A stretch of 8,582 bases of DNA, taken from NCBI GenBank assembly GCA_021604825.1, contig BQJS01000202.1, positions 1 through 8,582 of the forward strand. Direction: 5' to 3'. The notes beneath the pieces are model-generated. The model had not been told where the DNA came from. It saw nothing but the letters and a program-made list of their open reading frames with translations, and did no database searches. The translations under genes were made by a program, and so were the position numbers. The stretch's first letter is position 1, and each line of letters opens with the position of its first letter. Source of the stretch: Phycisphaerae bacterium (GTDB lineage: Bacteria; Planctomycetota; Phycisphaerae; UBA1845). Positions 1 to 6,893 of this stretch are shown here, piece after piece.

Positions 1-41
1 TCTTGCACAACCAGAAGTGAGCAATCTTTCGCCTCGACCAT
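1..41 (-). CDS. Probable start of a further gene in the operon (partial)
   Basis: The minus strand has an ATG 23 bases after the propeller gene's stop, opening a frame that runs off the left edge: MVEAKDCSLLVVQ. A GGGA six bases upstream is a weak ribosome binding site. The hydrophobic CSLLVVQ segment could be the first beta-strand of a Rossmann-like enzyme, such as a glycosyltransferase, but 13 codons are too few to say. The spacing fits the rest of the operon. Confidence 0.4.
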   Translation of the reverse strand, partial: MVEAKDCSLLVVQ

Positions 42-64
42 TTCAATTCCCACGAGAGAACGGC

Positions 65-1354
65 TTAAGCAGCCCCTACCAACGCTTCAACATTAACGAC
101 GTAATTCCGACGTTTGCCTTCGTGGGTAGAGTCGATCGAAACGTATCGACCGTCAGGACTCCACCGAGGATGAAGGTCGCACCGCAGCTCACCGTCGTAG
201 CGCCAAGGCGAGAAGAAACGCCCCACTTCGATGCATTTGTCATTCTGCACATCAAACAAAAGCAGATGTCGGAATCGCGCCCGGTCAGGGTAGCTGTCCG
301 TCAAGACCCAGCGGCGATCGGGTGAATAAGACGGATGCCCATCACCATAGACATCGAGTAGCCCCTCTCCGACCGGTACATGTTCGCCAGTGATGACATT
401 GGCCAAATAATATCGGTAGCCATTTTCTGCCGCATGTCGCCACACGATCAAATGATCATCGTCGCGCCATTGATAATGGGAAACCGTGCGATCTTCCGCG
501 ACAAGACGTACGTCAGAGCCGTCATGGCGGGCGACATAAAGTCTCGAGGCTTTTCCGTTTCGATTAATCCATCGGTGCATGAATACGAACCGATCGCCGG
601 AAGGCGAGTAAGCCAAATGGTTGACCGTGTGGACTGTTTCCGGAGGGAACGGATGCTCTCCCATTTCAGCAAGCGTTGATAATTGGATGACCAATTCACT
701 CGTCGCGGTTTCCAAATTGACTCGCCAAATTCCGTCACGCTCAAGTGCTTGATCACAAGTAAAATTGGATACCTCTGTGGCATACCCATATTCCGGTTGA
801 GCGGCGTACACACGGCGGTAATTAATGCTCAGCGCCTCCTGCCCATTCGGATGGAGTGCCTGAACGGGCCAAGGAATGAACTTGTCAGTCGAACCGTCAT
901 GGGCGATCAGCCGACACCCGAGTTTGCCTTCCGACACATCGTTGAAGACGGCTATTGGGCGGTCCGAAGATGGCAACCAATGTGCCTGACCGCCCTGCTG
1001 AAAATTCCAACTCCGAATCTTGGCCAATGTTCGGGCAGCGTTGACTGCCCGATCAAGGACCATGATCTCCACAGCGTCGCCAGCGATACGGTGCAGCAAG
1101 AAATGACTCATCCCCTCGAACCAGGGTGTTCGATCGTAATAGCCGAAGAAGCACTCGCCCTCTTGTTCTTCGACCCCCGCCCAACGCATGGGCGTAAGCA
1201 AATTGGCGTCTGCGTGAAGCTCGCAGCGGACCTTGCGCTCCCTATGGACCAGATAGTTCGCACGCTGATAAAGCCACTTGATTGACGCGTATGCACGCGG
1301 GAAGCGTGCGAGCATCCTAGCCACCCAGCGTTCGAGGATATTGTACGACGCCAT
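65..1354 (-). CDS. Beta-propeller protein, TolB / oligogalacturonate-lyase-like
   Basis: A 429-residue protein made of repeated beta-blade units, ending in TAA. The clearest repeats are NHLAYSPSGDRFVFM (245-259), GHPSYSPDRRWVLTDS (339-354) and LHPRWSPDGRYVSIDS (394-409), which match the PD40-type 'H-x-x-W-SPDG' pattern of TolB and of oligogalacturonate lyases (PL22). Weaker copies are AHWLPSSDRPIAVF (124-137), LHPNGQEALSI (167-177) and SHYQWRDDDHLIVW (292-305), and an entry motif CFFGYYDRTPW is at 68-78. The length suits a seven-bladed propeller. The N-terminal 40 residues are basic and amphipathic with no signal peptide or clear membrane helix, so it is probably cytoplasmic or peripheral to the membrane. 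GAAGGG before ATG 1354 fixes the start. In PL22 enzymes, histidines at the blade cores bind a metal; similar ones are present here, but lyase activity is not shown. It could instead be a glycan-binding or scaffold protein. Confidence 0.75.
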   Translation of the reverse strand: MASYNILERWVARMLARFPRAYASIKWLYQRANYLVHRERKVRCELHADANLLTPMRWAGVEEQEGECFFGYYDRTPWFEGMSHFLLHRIAGDAVEIMVLDRAVNAARTLAKIRSWNFQQGGQAHWLPSSDRPIAVFNDVSEGKLGCRLIAHDGSTDKFIPWPVQALHPNGQEALSINYRRVYAAQPEYGYATEVSNFTCDQALERDGIWRVNLETATSELVIQLSTLAEMGEHPFPPETVHTVNHLAYSPSGDRFVFMHRWINRNGKASRLYVARHDGSDVRLVAEDRTVSHYQWRDDDHLIVWRHAAENGYRYYLANVITGEHVPVGEGLLDVYGDGHPSYSPDRRWVLTDSYPDRARFRHLLLFDVQNDKCIEVGRFFSPWRYDGELRCDLHPRWSPDGRYVSIDSTHEGKRRNYVVNVEALVGAA

Positions 1355-1469
1355 TCCGTTCACCCTTCAGTTGCCTGCTTTTTAAGCCCTTGGAGAGATC
1401 ATTGTGTCGTATCGTTGCATGGTTTCAACCAAACGCGAATGATGTGGTGTGCGTTTGAATTGCCGCTGA
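1355..1469 (-). other. 115-base gap between glycosyltransferase and propeller gene
   Basis: Contains a strong ribosome binding site (1363-1368) and a 7-base inverted repeat, CAAACGC at 1430-1436 and GCGTTTG at 1451-1457, with a 14-base loop. On the minus strand this possible hairpin begins about a dozen bases after the glycosyltransferase stop, but it has no T-run and so does not read as an intrinsic terminator. A possible -35-like TTGGTT near it has no good -10 partner. I see nothing else. Confidence 0.4.
1363..1368 (-). promoter_or_regulatory. Ribosome binding site deciding the propeller gene start
   Basis: GAAGGG with an 8-base spacer to the ATG at 1354. An in-frame GTG at 1363-1361 overlaps the last base of this site, so it cannot be served by it; this decides for ATG 1354. 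It is one of the clearest SD sites in the window. Confidence 0.65.
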
Positions 1470-2708
1470 TCAGCTTTGTTTTTTCGTACGCGAGATCGCC
1501 GCACGCTCGGCGCATTCCAGTGCCTCATTGGCGAGTCGGTCACGGCTGAACTGTTGCTCAGCCGTCAAGCGCGCGTTGCGCCCCATGCGTTGGCAGGCAT
1601 TTGAATCGGCTTCCAACTCCCCGATTCGATCAAAGAACGCATTCTCATCACCCATCGTGCAACCCCGTCCCGCATCGACTTGCTCCAGCAGTTCACGTTG
1701 CCACCCCCCGTAATTCAACAAGATCGGTTTCCCGGCACTGAGATAGTCGAAGAACTTGTTGGCGCTGTTTTGCTCCAGCACGGGGATCGGCGCGACGGTC
1801 ATCAACCCCAAATCTCCAGCGGCAAGAATCCCCGAAAGTTCCCGCTTGGGCACTCCGTCGAGAACCTCAAGATTGCCAAGGTCGAAGCGCTGTTGCTCTT
1901 GACGGAGGTGATCCTTTACTCTGCCTTCACCGACCAAGACAAAACGTAATTTTGGGTGTGCCTGAAATCGTTGGGCCGCCCGAACAATAATGTCCAGACC
2001 ATTGACGGCCCCCATCGTGCCGGTGTGAATGCAAACAAAACTACCATCCCATCCACGATCGCGCCGAATCACCGCCCCATCATTTTCGGGGGAAAAGAAT
2101 TCCAAGTCAGCGCAGTTTGGAATGACCTCGACGGTCTTGTTTCGTGGCATGTCCTTTCGAATGAGGTCTGCAGCACCGGGCGACAGCGCGATTATCGCCG
2201 ACGCATTTCGATAGATCATTCGCTCAAAGCGTTTCAAGAGCCATATCGAAAACCTGTTCTTGATGTAGCCCAGCGCTATTGGAACGGCGGGCCAAACGTC
2301 GCGGACCTCAAAAACGAAAGGAATTCTGCGTAACCAGTGCACAACGAGAGCAGGGACCCCCACCGTTAACGGCGTACTTGTGACGAACATGACATTGATT
2401 CGTCGACAGCGCAGTGCGCACCACGACGCCAACATCATGAACATCAAGAAAGCCCAAAGTCGCCGGACCACGCCCATCAACTGAGTGTAGGGTACGTTTA
2501 ATGCGATGACTGAAATGCCGTCCACATCGAATCGGTTAATTCTCTTGATTCGGACCTCACTCAGATCATCTGGAGTAAGTTGGGCGAGGCTGGTCAGCAT
2601 CGTTACTTTGTGGCCGGCCTGCACCCAGCGCTTAGCGAATTCGTACGACCGTGTTCCCGTGTTGCCGTTGGGTGTGGCAAAGTATTGGTGTATGTACAAA
2701 ATGTGCAT
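1470..2708 (-). CDS. GT4-type glycosyltransferase, WbuB-like
   Basis: A 412-residue GT-B glycosyltransferase. The N-terminus MHILYIHQYF with GNTGTRSYEFAKR (15-27) is typical of the WbuB-like subgroup, some members of which add N-acetylated fucosamine-type sugars. Further landmarks are EVRDVWP (134-140), VIPNCADLEFF (195-205), HTGTMGAVNGLD (228-239), FVLVGEGRVK (256-265), and NSANKFFDYLSAGKPIL (314-330), the donor-site segment. Here the second acid of the E-x7-E pattern is Asp321 rather than Glu, a pattern known in this subgroup. A hydrophobic patch at 84-97 probably lies against the membrane. The ATG at 2708 follows the acyltransferase stop by 21 bases with no visible SD. It is a full-length gene. 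It should act in the cytoplasm on lipid-linked intermediates; the actual sugar is not predictable. Confidence 0.92.
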   Translation of the reverse strand: MHILYIHQYFATPNGNTGTRSYEFAKRWVQAGHKVTMLTSLAQLTPDDLSEVRIKRINRFDVDGISVIALNVPYTQLMGVVRRLWAFLMFMMLASWCALRCRRINVMFVTSTPLTVGVPALVVHWLRRIPFVFEVRDVWPAVPIALGYIKNRFSIWLLKRFERMIYRNASAIIALSPGAADLIRKDMPRNKTVEVIPNCADLEFFSPENDGAVIRRDRGWDGSFVCIHTGTMGAVNGLDIIVRAAQRFQAHPKLRFVLVGEGRVKDHLRQEQQRFDLGNLEVLDGVPKRELSGILAAGDLGLMTVAPIPVLEQNSANKFFDYLSAGKPILLNYGGWQRELLEQVDAGRGCTMGDENAFFDRIGELEADSNACQRMGRNARLTAEQQFSRDRLANEALECAERAAISRTKKQS

Positions 2709-2729
2709 GATCGGTTTGCAAGCGAATGA

Positions 2730-3254
2730 CTATGGCGTTTGCTGCGGTGCGAGTTCTTTGAGAACGCGCGCCGGAATTCCACCCACAACAGAATGTGGCG
2801 GAACATCTTTCGTCACGACCGATCCCGCCGCGACGGCAGAACCGGTCCCGACGGTGGTCCCGGCCGTGATAACAGAATGGGCACCTGTCCAAGACCCTTT
2901 CTGCAAAACGATCGGCGATCGTTCACCAGGACCGTAACGATAGGACTCGTTCAATCTTGTATGGTTCGTCGTGGAAAGAACCGTGTAAGGCCCCAGCATG
3001 ACTTCATCTTCGAGCGTGATGCCGCCAATCCCCTGTATCCAACAACATGGCGCGATGTAGACGTCATTCCCAATGTCCATCATTGTGGAAAACGTTATCC
3101 GCACTCCACTGGCAATCTGAAAGTTCCTTCCACACGATTTGAAACACCACCGGAGCAGAAAGCCTCGAAACTTCAAGATTGGAATCACGTCTGGCAGGAA
3201 GCCGGTGAACGCGACCACAAATGAAAACCATGTGTATGCGAGGATTCGGACCAT
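2730..3254 (-). CDS. Hexapeptide-repeat (left-handed beta-helix) O-acyltransferase
   Basis: A 174-residue protein of the WbbJ/CatB/NodL-like acyltransferase group, probably an O-acetyltransferase using acetyl-CoA. The first 28 residues (MVRILAYTWF then SFVVAFTGFL) are hydrophobic and may anchor it in the inner membrane. Hexapeptide-repeat coils follow: ITFSTMMDIGNDVYIAP (53-69), ITLEDEVMLGPY (79-90), then after a loop VLQKGSWTGAHSVI (116-129) and AGTTVGTGSAVAAGSVVTKD (131-150). It closes with PPHSVVGGIPARVL (152-165), the typical C-terminal signature. His98 in TTNHTR (95-100) is the likely catalytic base. ATG 3254 is chosen because the upstream extension to 3449 overlaps the preceding glycosyltransferase and reads as shadow sequence. 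No clear SD precedes it. Lying between two glycosyltransferases, it most likely acetylates a sugar of the repeat unit. Confidence 0.88.
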   Translation of the reverse strand: MVRILAYTWFSFVVAFTGFLPDVIPILKFRGFLLRWCFKSCGRNFQIASGVRITFSTMMDIGNDVYIAPCCWIQGIGGITLEDEVMLGPYTVLSTTNHTRLNESYRYGPGERSPIVLQKGSWTGAHSVITAGTTVGTGSAVAAGSVVTKDVPPHSVVGGIPARVLKELAPQQTP

Positions 3255-3318
3255 TACGCTTGAACACTTTGACGAAACCGATGATCTTCTTTGACGATGG
3301 CGTGCATGTTCTGCCGGT

Positions 3319-4539
3319 TCAATTCTGTCGCAAGCGCACCGCCCGCTTGATTGATTCGTATAGTTCGACGGTGAAGTCTTCCACACATTGCGTCTTGGCA
3401 GCGGCAAATCCGTTTCGAATGTGGCTTCTTCGCAGCTCTCCATCGTCAATGACGCGAGTTATTGCGTCGGCCAATGCTCTTGGGGCCTTTGGGGGAACGA
3501 GTAGCCCATCGAATGAATCGCGTACACTCGTTGGAATACCTCCGACATTGGTTGCGATGATGGGAACACATCGGGCTCGGCCTTCGACCAACACCCGTGG
3601 GGTGCCTTCGCTTAAGGACGGAAGAACAAGGATGTCCGCATTATCCAAGTGGTCAAACAATTCCGGACCAAATCGAGCATAGCCTTCCCACCGCACGATC
3701 TCGCTCAAGTCCAACTCGCGAATTATGCGGTCGATGTTTTGCGTTTCTGCCGGATATCCGTCACGATCACCGACGATCGATAACTCCAATGGGCGTTCTG
3801 ACTTGACCAACGGCATGGCTCGGATCAGATACTCCAGTCCCTTTTCCGGTCGAACGAACCCCACAAATAACAGACGGATGCTTGCCCCTTGGCACGTGTC
3901 TTCGCGCTCGCGACTCTCTTCTCGACTGATCGTCGATGAGACGACGGTATCAGGGGAGAAACGACGCCATTTCTGACTCAATTCTGCACCGTTCACGACG
4001 AATGCGGCCCGACTTCGGCGTGCCATGATCTTCAGCAATCTCTCGTCAGTCATTGTGTACCAAAGCGCCAGTTTGTCTTTCATGCCCCCAAATCGGGAAT
4101 GCATTCTCAGCAATTCGGTAGGATTGCCCACCAACCAATGTGAGATCGGTTTGCGATATCGTGCGCAGCACCAGTGGATATACCAACTGAAAGGATTCAT
4201 TCCCCGTATGAACACGACGTCGGAACTTTGAACCAGCAGACGATAGCTTCGCAGCAAAGGTCGTGGCCGACGCAACGCGTCAATGGAGCGAGCGAACGCA
4301 GGGCCGGGACGGACCTCGATGGCATCGCAGTCCAATTCGCAATCCATACTGGTCGTTCGGTCTTGAAAGGCCTTGGCCAGAAATACAAGCTTTCGAAACT
4401 TTGGAGCCAGGAGGTTTAGCACACGGCCGAAGGAAACATGGGTGTACCATTGCGTCCCCTCTCCGAAGACGCCAATACTTGAAATGACGCCCAGAGTCAG
4501 CGGTGCGGTCTCTACCTTTGAGTCGGCTGCTTGATTCAT
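3319..4539 (-). CDS. GT4-type glycosyltransferase (GT-B fold)
   Basis: A 406-residue retaining glycosyltransferase expected to transfer a sugar from a nucleotide-sugar to a lipid-linked acceptor on the cytoplasmic face of the inner membrane. The C-terminal donor-binding domain is clear: LLFVGFVRPEKGLEYLI (223-239), SIVGDRDG (254-261), then LPSLSEGTPRVLVEG (306-320), in which Glu311 and Glu319 form the family's E-x7-E motif. NVGGIP (331-336) and DGLLVPP (344-350) follow. The N-terminal domain is more divergent, with an unusual GEGTQWYTH segment (26-34) in place of the usual glycine-rich acceptor loop. The ATG at 4539 is used; an in-frame TTG at 4545 is the alternative and adds only two residues. 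No strong SD is seen, and the start is 10 bases after the preceding stop, suggesting coupling. Donor and linkage cannot be deduced. Confidence 0.9.
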   Translation of the reverse strand: MNQAADSKVETAPLTLGVISSIGVFGEGTQWYTHVSFGRVLNLLAPKFRKLVFLAKAFQDRTTSMDCELDCDAIEVRPGPAFARSIDALRRPRPLLRSYRLLVQSSDVVFIRGMNPFSWYIHWCCARYRKPISHWLVGNPTELLRMHSRFGGMKDKLALWYTMTDERLLKIMARRSRAAFVVNGAELSQKWRRFSPDTVVSSTISREESREREDTCQGASIRLLFVGFVRPEKGLEYLIRAMPLVKSERPLELSIVGDRDGYPAETQNIDRIIRELDLSEIVRWEGYARFGPELFDHLDNADILVLPSLSEGTPRVLVEGRARCVPIIATNVGGIPTSVRDSFDGLLVPPKAPRALADAITRVIDDGELRRSHIRNGFAAAKTQCVEDFTVELYESIKRAVRLRQN

Positions 4540-4549
4540 TGCCAATCAT

Positions 4550-5266
4550 TCATGCCGAATCTTTGCGCAGGACAACCAACAAGTGCGTGTTCATTATCCG
4601 AGCGCGTTCCAGGGCAACCGGGATCTGTTGACTGATCTTGTTCAACAATCGCGTCAACGGCGGAAGGAAGGTAATTTTCTTGCGGAAGACGATGCGGGCT
4701 TGGGGAAACCAATGGTTTAGTTGTTTCACGCCAACGCCGACTGTTTTCTTGTTCAGCGGGTTGATCCAAAAATCGTATGAGACAATGCACCCGCCCGGAG
4801 CCAATACACGCCACATTTGGTTGGCAATCGCTTTGCTCAAATCTGGGTCGGGAACTGAGCTCATCATCATTGAGTGGTGTACCAAATCAAACGATTCGTC
4901 TTCAAACTCAATTTCGTGTGCGGATTGGCACCGAATCTGCATTTTCGAGTCTGGATTCTCAATTTGCCATTGTCGAATGACATCTTCGCGCAAGTCGACG
5001 CCTGCACACAAGTGTTCCTCTGCACCCCAACGGTTGCAACATTTGGTAAGCCATCCTCCATTGGCACATCCCAAATCGAGAATTCGCTTTTGCTTCAACG
5101 GAATAAAATCTGCGGCACTTAGCGCCTCGCTGTAGGAGCGCATCCGGGATTCCATCATTGCCGAGCCAGTGGTTCCACGCGTTCCCTCATTCGTCCTGCG
5201 CGCGTACTCTTCGCGAATTTCACCAGCAGCACTCTTGAGTTCGTTCGAGTCTCGATCTGTCGTCAT
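4550..5266 (-). CDS. Class I SAM-dependent methyltransferase (UbiE/Methyltransf_11-like)
   Basis: A 238-residue soluble methyltransferase. Motif I is ILDLGCANGGW (62-72). AGVDLREDVI (88-97) carries Asp91, the SAM ribose-binding acid. The segment FEDESFDLVHHSMMMSSV (121-138) is the motif II/III region. WRVLAPGGCIVSYDFW (152-167) contains the canonical LxPGG turn. The charged N-terminal 50 residues may form a cap helix over the active site. ATG 5266 has AAGGA 11 bases upstream; a longer frame using a TTG at 5374 adds low-complexity basic sequence and was not chosen. Its stop is 10 bases before the ATG of the next glycosyltransferase. It differs enough in sequence from the methyltransferase at 6894-7649 that a recent duplication is unlikely. 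It probably methylates a sugar residue or modification on the polysaccharide; the acceptor is unknown. Confidence 0.88.
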   Translation of the reverse strand: MTTDRDSNELKSAAGEIREEYARRTNEGTRGTTGSAMMESRMRSYSEALSAADFIPLKQKRILDLGCANGGWLTKCCNRWGAEEHLCAGVDLREDVIRQWQIENPDSKMQIRCQSAHEIEFEDESFDLVHHSMMMSSVPDPDLSKAIANQMWRVLAPGGCIVSYDFWINPLNKKTVGVGVKQLNHWFPQARIVFRKKITFLPPLTRLLNKISQQIPVALERARIMNTHLLVVLRKDSA

Positions 5267-5416
5267 CTTGAGTCCGGTCCTTGAAACTTGGCAAGAATGC
5301 GTGTGCTGTTTTTGTTGGCGAAAGGTCGCCGTACCCTTTGAGTCCGAATGACGCAGGTACTTCGGCAAGACCAACTAATTTCGTTTCTTGAGACAACCAA
5401 CCGTGATGGCGACGCG
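5267..5416 (-). other. 150-base gap between polymerase and second methyltransferase
   Basis: The larger of the two sizeable gaps. AAGGA at 5278-5282, 11 bases before the ATG at 5266, is a plausible ribosome binding site for the methyltransferase. A GTG-started frame of 66 codons (5420 down to 5220) opens over the polymerase stop as GTGA and runs into the methyltransferase start. I do not recognise its product and do not call it a gene. I see no convincing -35/-10 pair and no hairpin followed by a T-run. Confidence 0.4.
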
Positions 5417-6844
5417 TCACTGATTCGAGAATTCATTCGAAGATCGCGTTCGCGCATCAAATTCAAGAAGTATGACCATGAGGGTCATTGGCACCCAGAA
5501 TAACTTGGTCGAATACGTTGTGTGCGTGGCTCCGAAGCTGAAATACCCACAGAAAATGATGATGGCTGCCCCAGTCAACTGGGGCATGTACATCCTCCAT
5601 GAGCGGAGTATGAGCAGCACGTGTACCACGACAAAGGCAACAAACCCAGGGACTCCCATCTCGGTCAGGCTTCCGAGGACATTACTGTGCACATCTTTGA
5701 AAATACCGGCATGTCGCAGATTTGCATAAGCGGCACCACCTACCCCTGTACCAATTCCATTCGATCCCTTATAGCCCTTCCATGCGATTGCCCAAACTTC
5801 GTCTCGCCCGGCGTGTGAGCGAGGGGCGCTGATCCCGCTTGGTGCTTGAACGCCCAACCAGTCTGCCAATCTCGATTCAGATCTCTCGCTCAGCACACCT
5901 GAATGCAAGCTGCCCAACGCGGCGCCGTATGCAAGGACAACCATGAGCGTCACGATAATCAGTCGACCCATGATTGCAGAGGATCTGGAAAAGACGGCGG
6001 CGGCAATAAAACCGATTCCAACCCCGCCGACAGCCGCACGTGACCCGGTGGCGAAGACACCCAACACCATCACAAAGACACCAACAAACAGAAACGCTCG
6101 AAACCACATGCGCCGCGTAAATATCCACAACACCGGAGCGCAAGTTATCGCAGTCACCAAACCGGCCGCGACCGAACCCGGATTTGCCCGTTCGCCGAGA
6201 GTTGCGCGACCATACGCCGTCTGGTCCATGCCATAAATGATCGTGTAGCCAGCCGCTGTCAATCCACCGACAAAAGTCCAAAACAAGAATCGCTTGATGT
6301 AGGCCAGGTCAGCGCCCACCAACTTGACGTATACCCAAAGTAACGACAACTGCACAAACATCTGCGCCGCGAGTCGTCCTGAGCGGGTCGGTTCGTAACT
6401 CCAGACCGTTGAGACAGCCGCCACCGAAGCGAAGATCAGAAGCCAGGCAACAATAGCCCTCGACGCCAGGAGGGCGGCATTCTGCTTAAACAATGGGAGA
6501 ATTCCCGTGCCCAGCGCCACGAATGCCAGCATTTTCGCCGGGGTTAGCCAGGCGGTTTCGCTCTGACCAATGACCGCAGCACTATCCCAGGCTTGCCAGA
6601 ATCCGTAAGCGTAGAGTCCGATTCGCGGCTGAACTGCGCATGCCGCGAAAAATGGTACGCCAACGATCCCCATCCCGATATATGCGTATCCAAACTTGTA
6701 GGCCCAATATGCAACCGCGAGTAGGCCCACGAAAACGGCGACGAAGAGTATTTCCCTAAAAGAGAAGGCCTCCTTTTCGGGCGCAATGTCACTCCCGAGT
6801 GGATATCCGGCGACTCCCGCTGGTTGCATGTATGGGTAGGACAT
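5417..6844 (-). CDS. O-antigen polymerase/ligase family membrane protein (Wzy/WaaL-like)
   Basis: A 475-residue inner-membrane protein with around ten or more hydrophobic helices; a soluble N-terminal stretch of about 28 residues precedes the first (about 31-50). The C-terminal half carries the Wzy_C/O-antigen-ligase signature: TGSRAAVGG (267-275) with Arg269, then GRDEVW (346-351) and a glycine-rich segment (362-370), then VHSNVL plus GVPG (385-400) with His386. The hydrophilic region 314-390 is probably the large periplasmic loop holding acceptor-binding residues. Such proteins polymerise undecaprenyl-linked repeat units or transfer glycan to an acceptor; sequence alone does not separate the two. 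The ATG at 6844 is chosen over the open frame up to 6973 because the extension overlaps the preceding methyltransferase and is not hydrophobic. GAGAGAG lies 11 bases upstream. The neighbouring glycosyltransferases favour the polymerase reading slightly. Confidence 0.9.
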   Translation of the reverse strand: MSYPYMQPAGVAGYPLGSDIAPEKEAFSFREILFVAVFVGLLAVAYWAYKFGYAYIGMGIVGVPFFAACAVQPRIGLYAYGFWQAWDSAAVIGQSETAWLTPAKMLAFVALGTGILPLFKQNAALLASRAIVAWLLIFASVAAVSTVWSYEPTRSGRLAAQMFVQLSLLWVYVKLVGADLAYIKRFLFWTFVGGLTAAGYTIIYGMDQTAYGRATLGERANPGSVAAGLVTAITCAPVLWIFTRRMWFRAFLFVGVFVMVLGVFATGSRAAVGGVGIGFIAAAVFSRSSAIMGRLIIVTLMVVLAYGAALGSLHSGVLSERSESRLADWLGVQAPSGISAPRSHAGRDEVWAIAWKGYKGSNGIGTGVGGAAYANLRHAGIFKDVHSNVLGSLTEMGVPGFVAFVVVHVLLILRSWRMYMPQLTGAAIIIFCGYFSFGATHTTYSTKLFWVPMTLMVILLEFDARTRSSNEFSNQ

Positions 6845-6893
6845 AGGTGCGTTCACTCTCTCAACGTAATCAATCGAAGGCCGGCTATGCTCG

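Noticed and set aside
683..1285. A 200-codon open frame on the plus strand opposite the propeller gene.
   Set aside because: It lies wholly inside a well-supported minus-strand gene with clear repeats, its product has no recognisable motif, and there is no plus-strand ribosome binding site or operon context.
1430..1457. Intrinsic terminator after the second GT4 gene.
   Set aside because: The stem is only 7 bases with a 14-base loop and no T-run follows on the minus strand.
3255..3449. A 65-residue N-terminal extension of the acyltransferase.
   Set aside because: It overlaps the preceding glycosyltransferase by about 130 bases and reads as non-family, arginine- and serine-rich sequence; ATG 3254 gives a normal enzyme.
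2739..3682. Long plus-strand frames opposite the acyltransferase and first GT4 gene.
   Set aside because: They are antisense shadows of genes with clear family motifs, and their products are basic and low in pattern.
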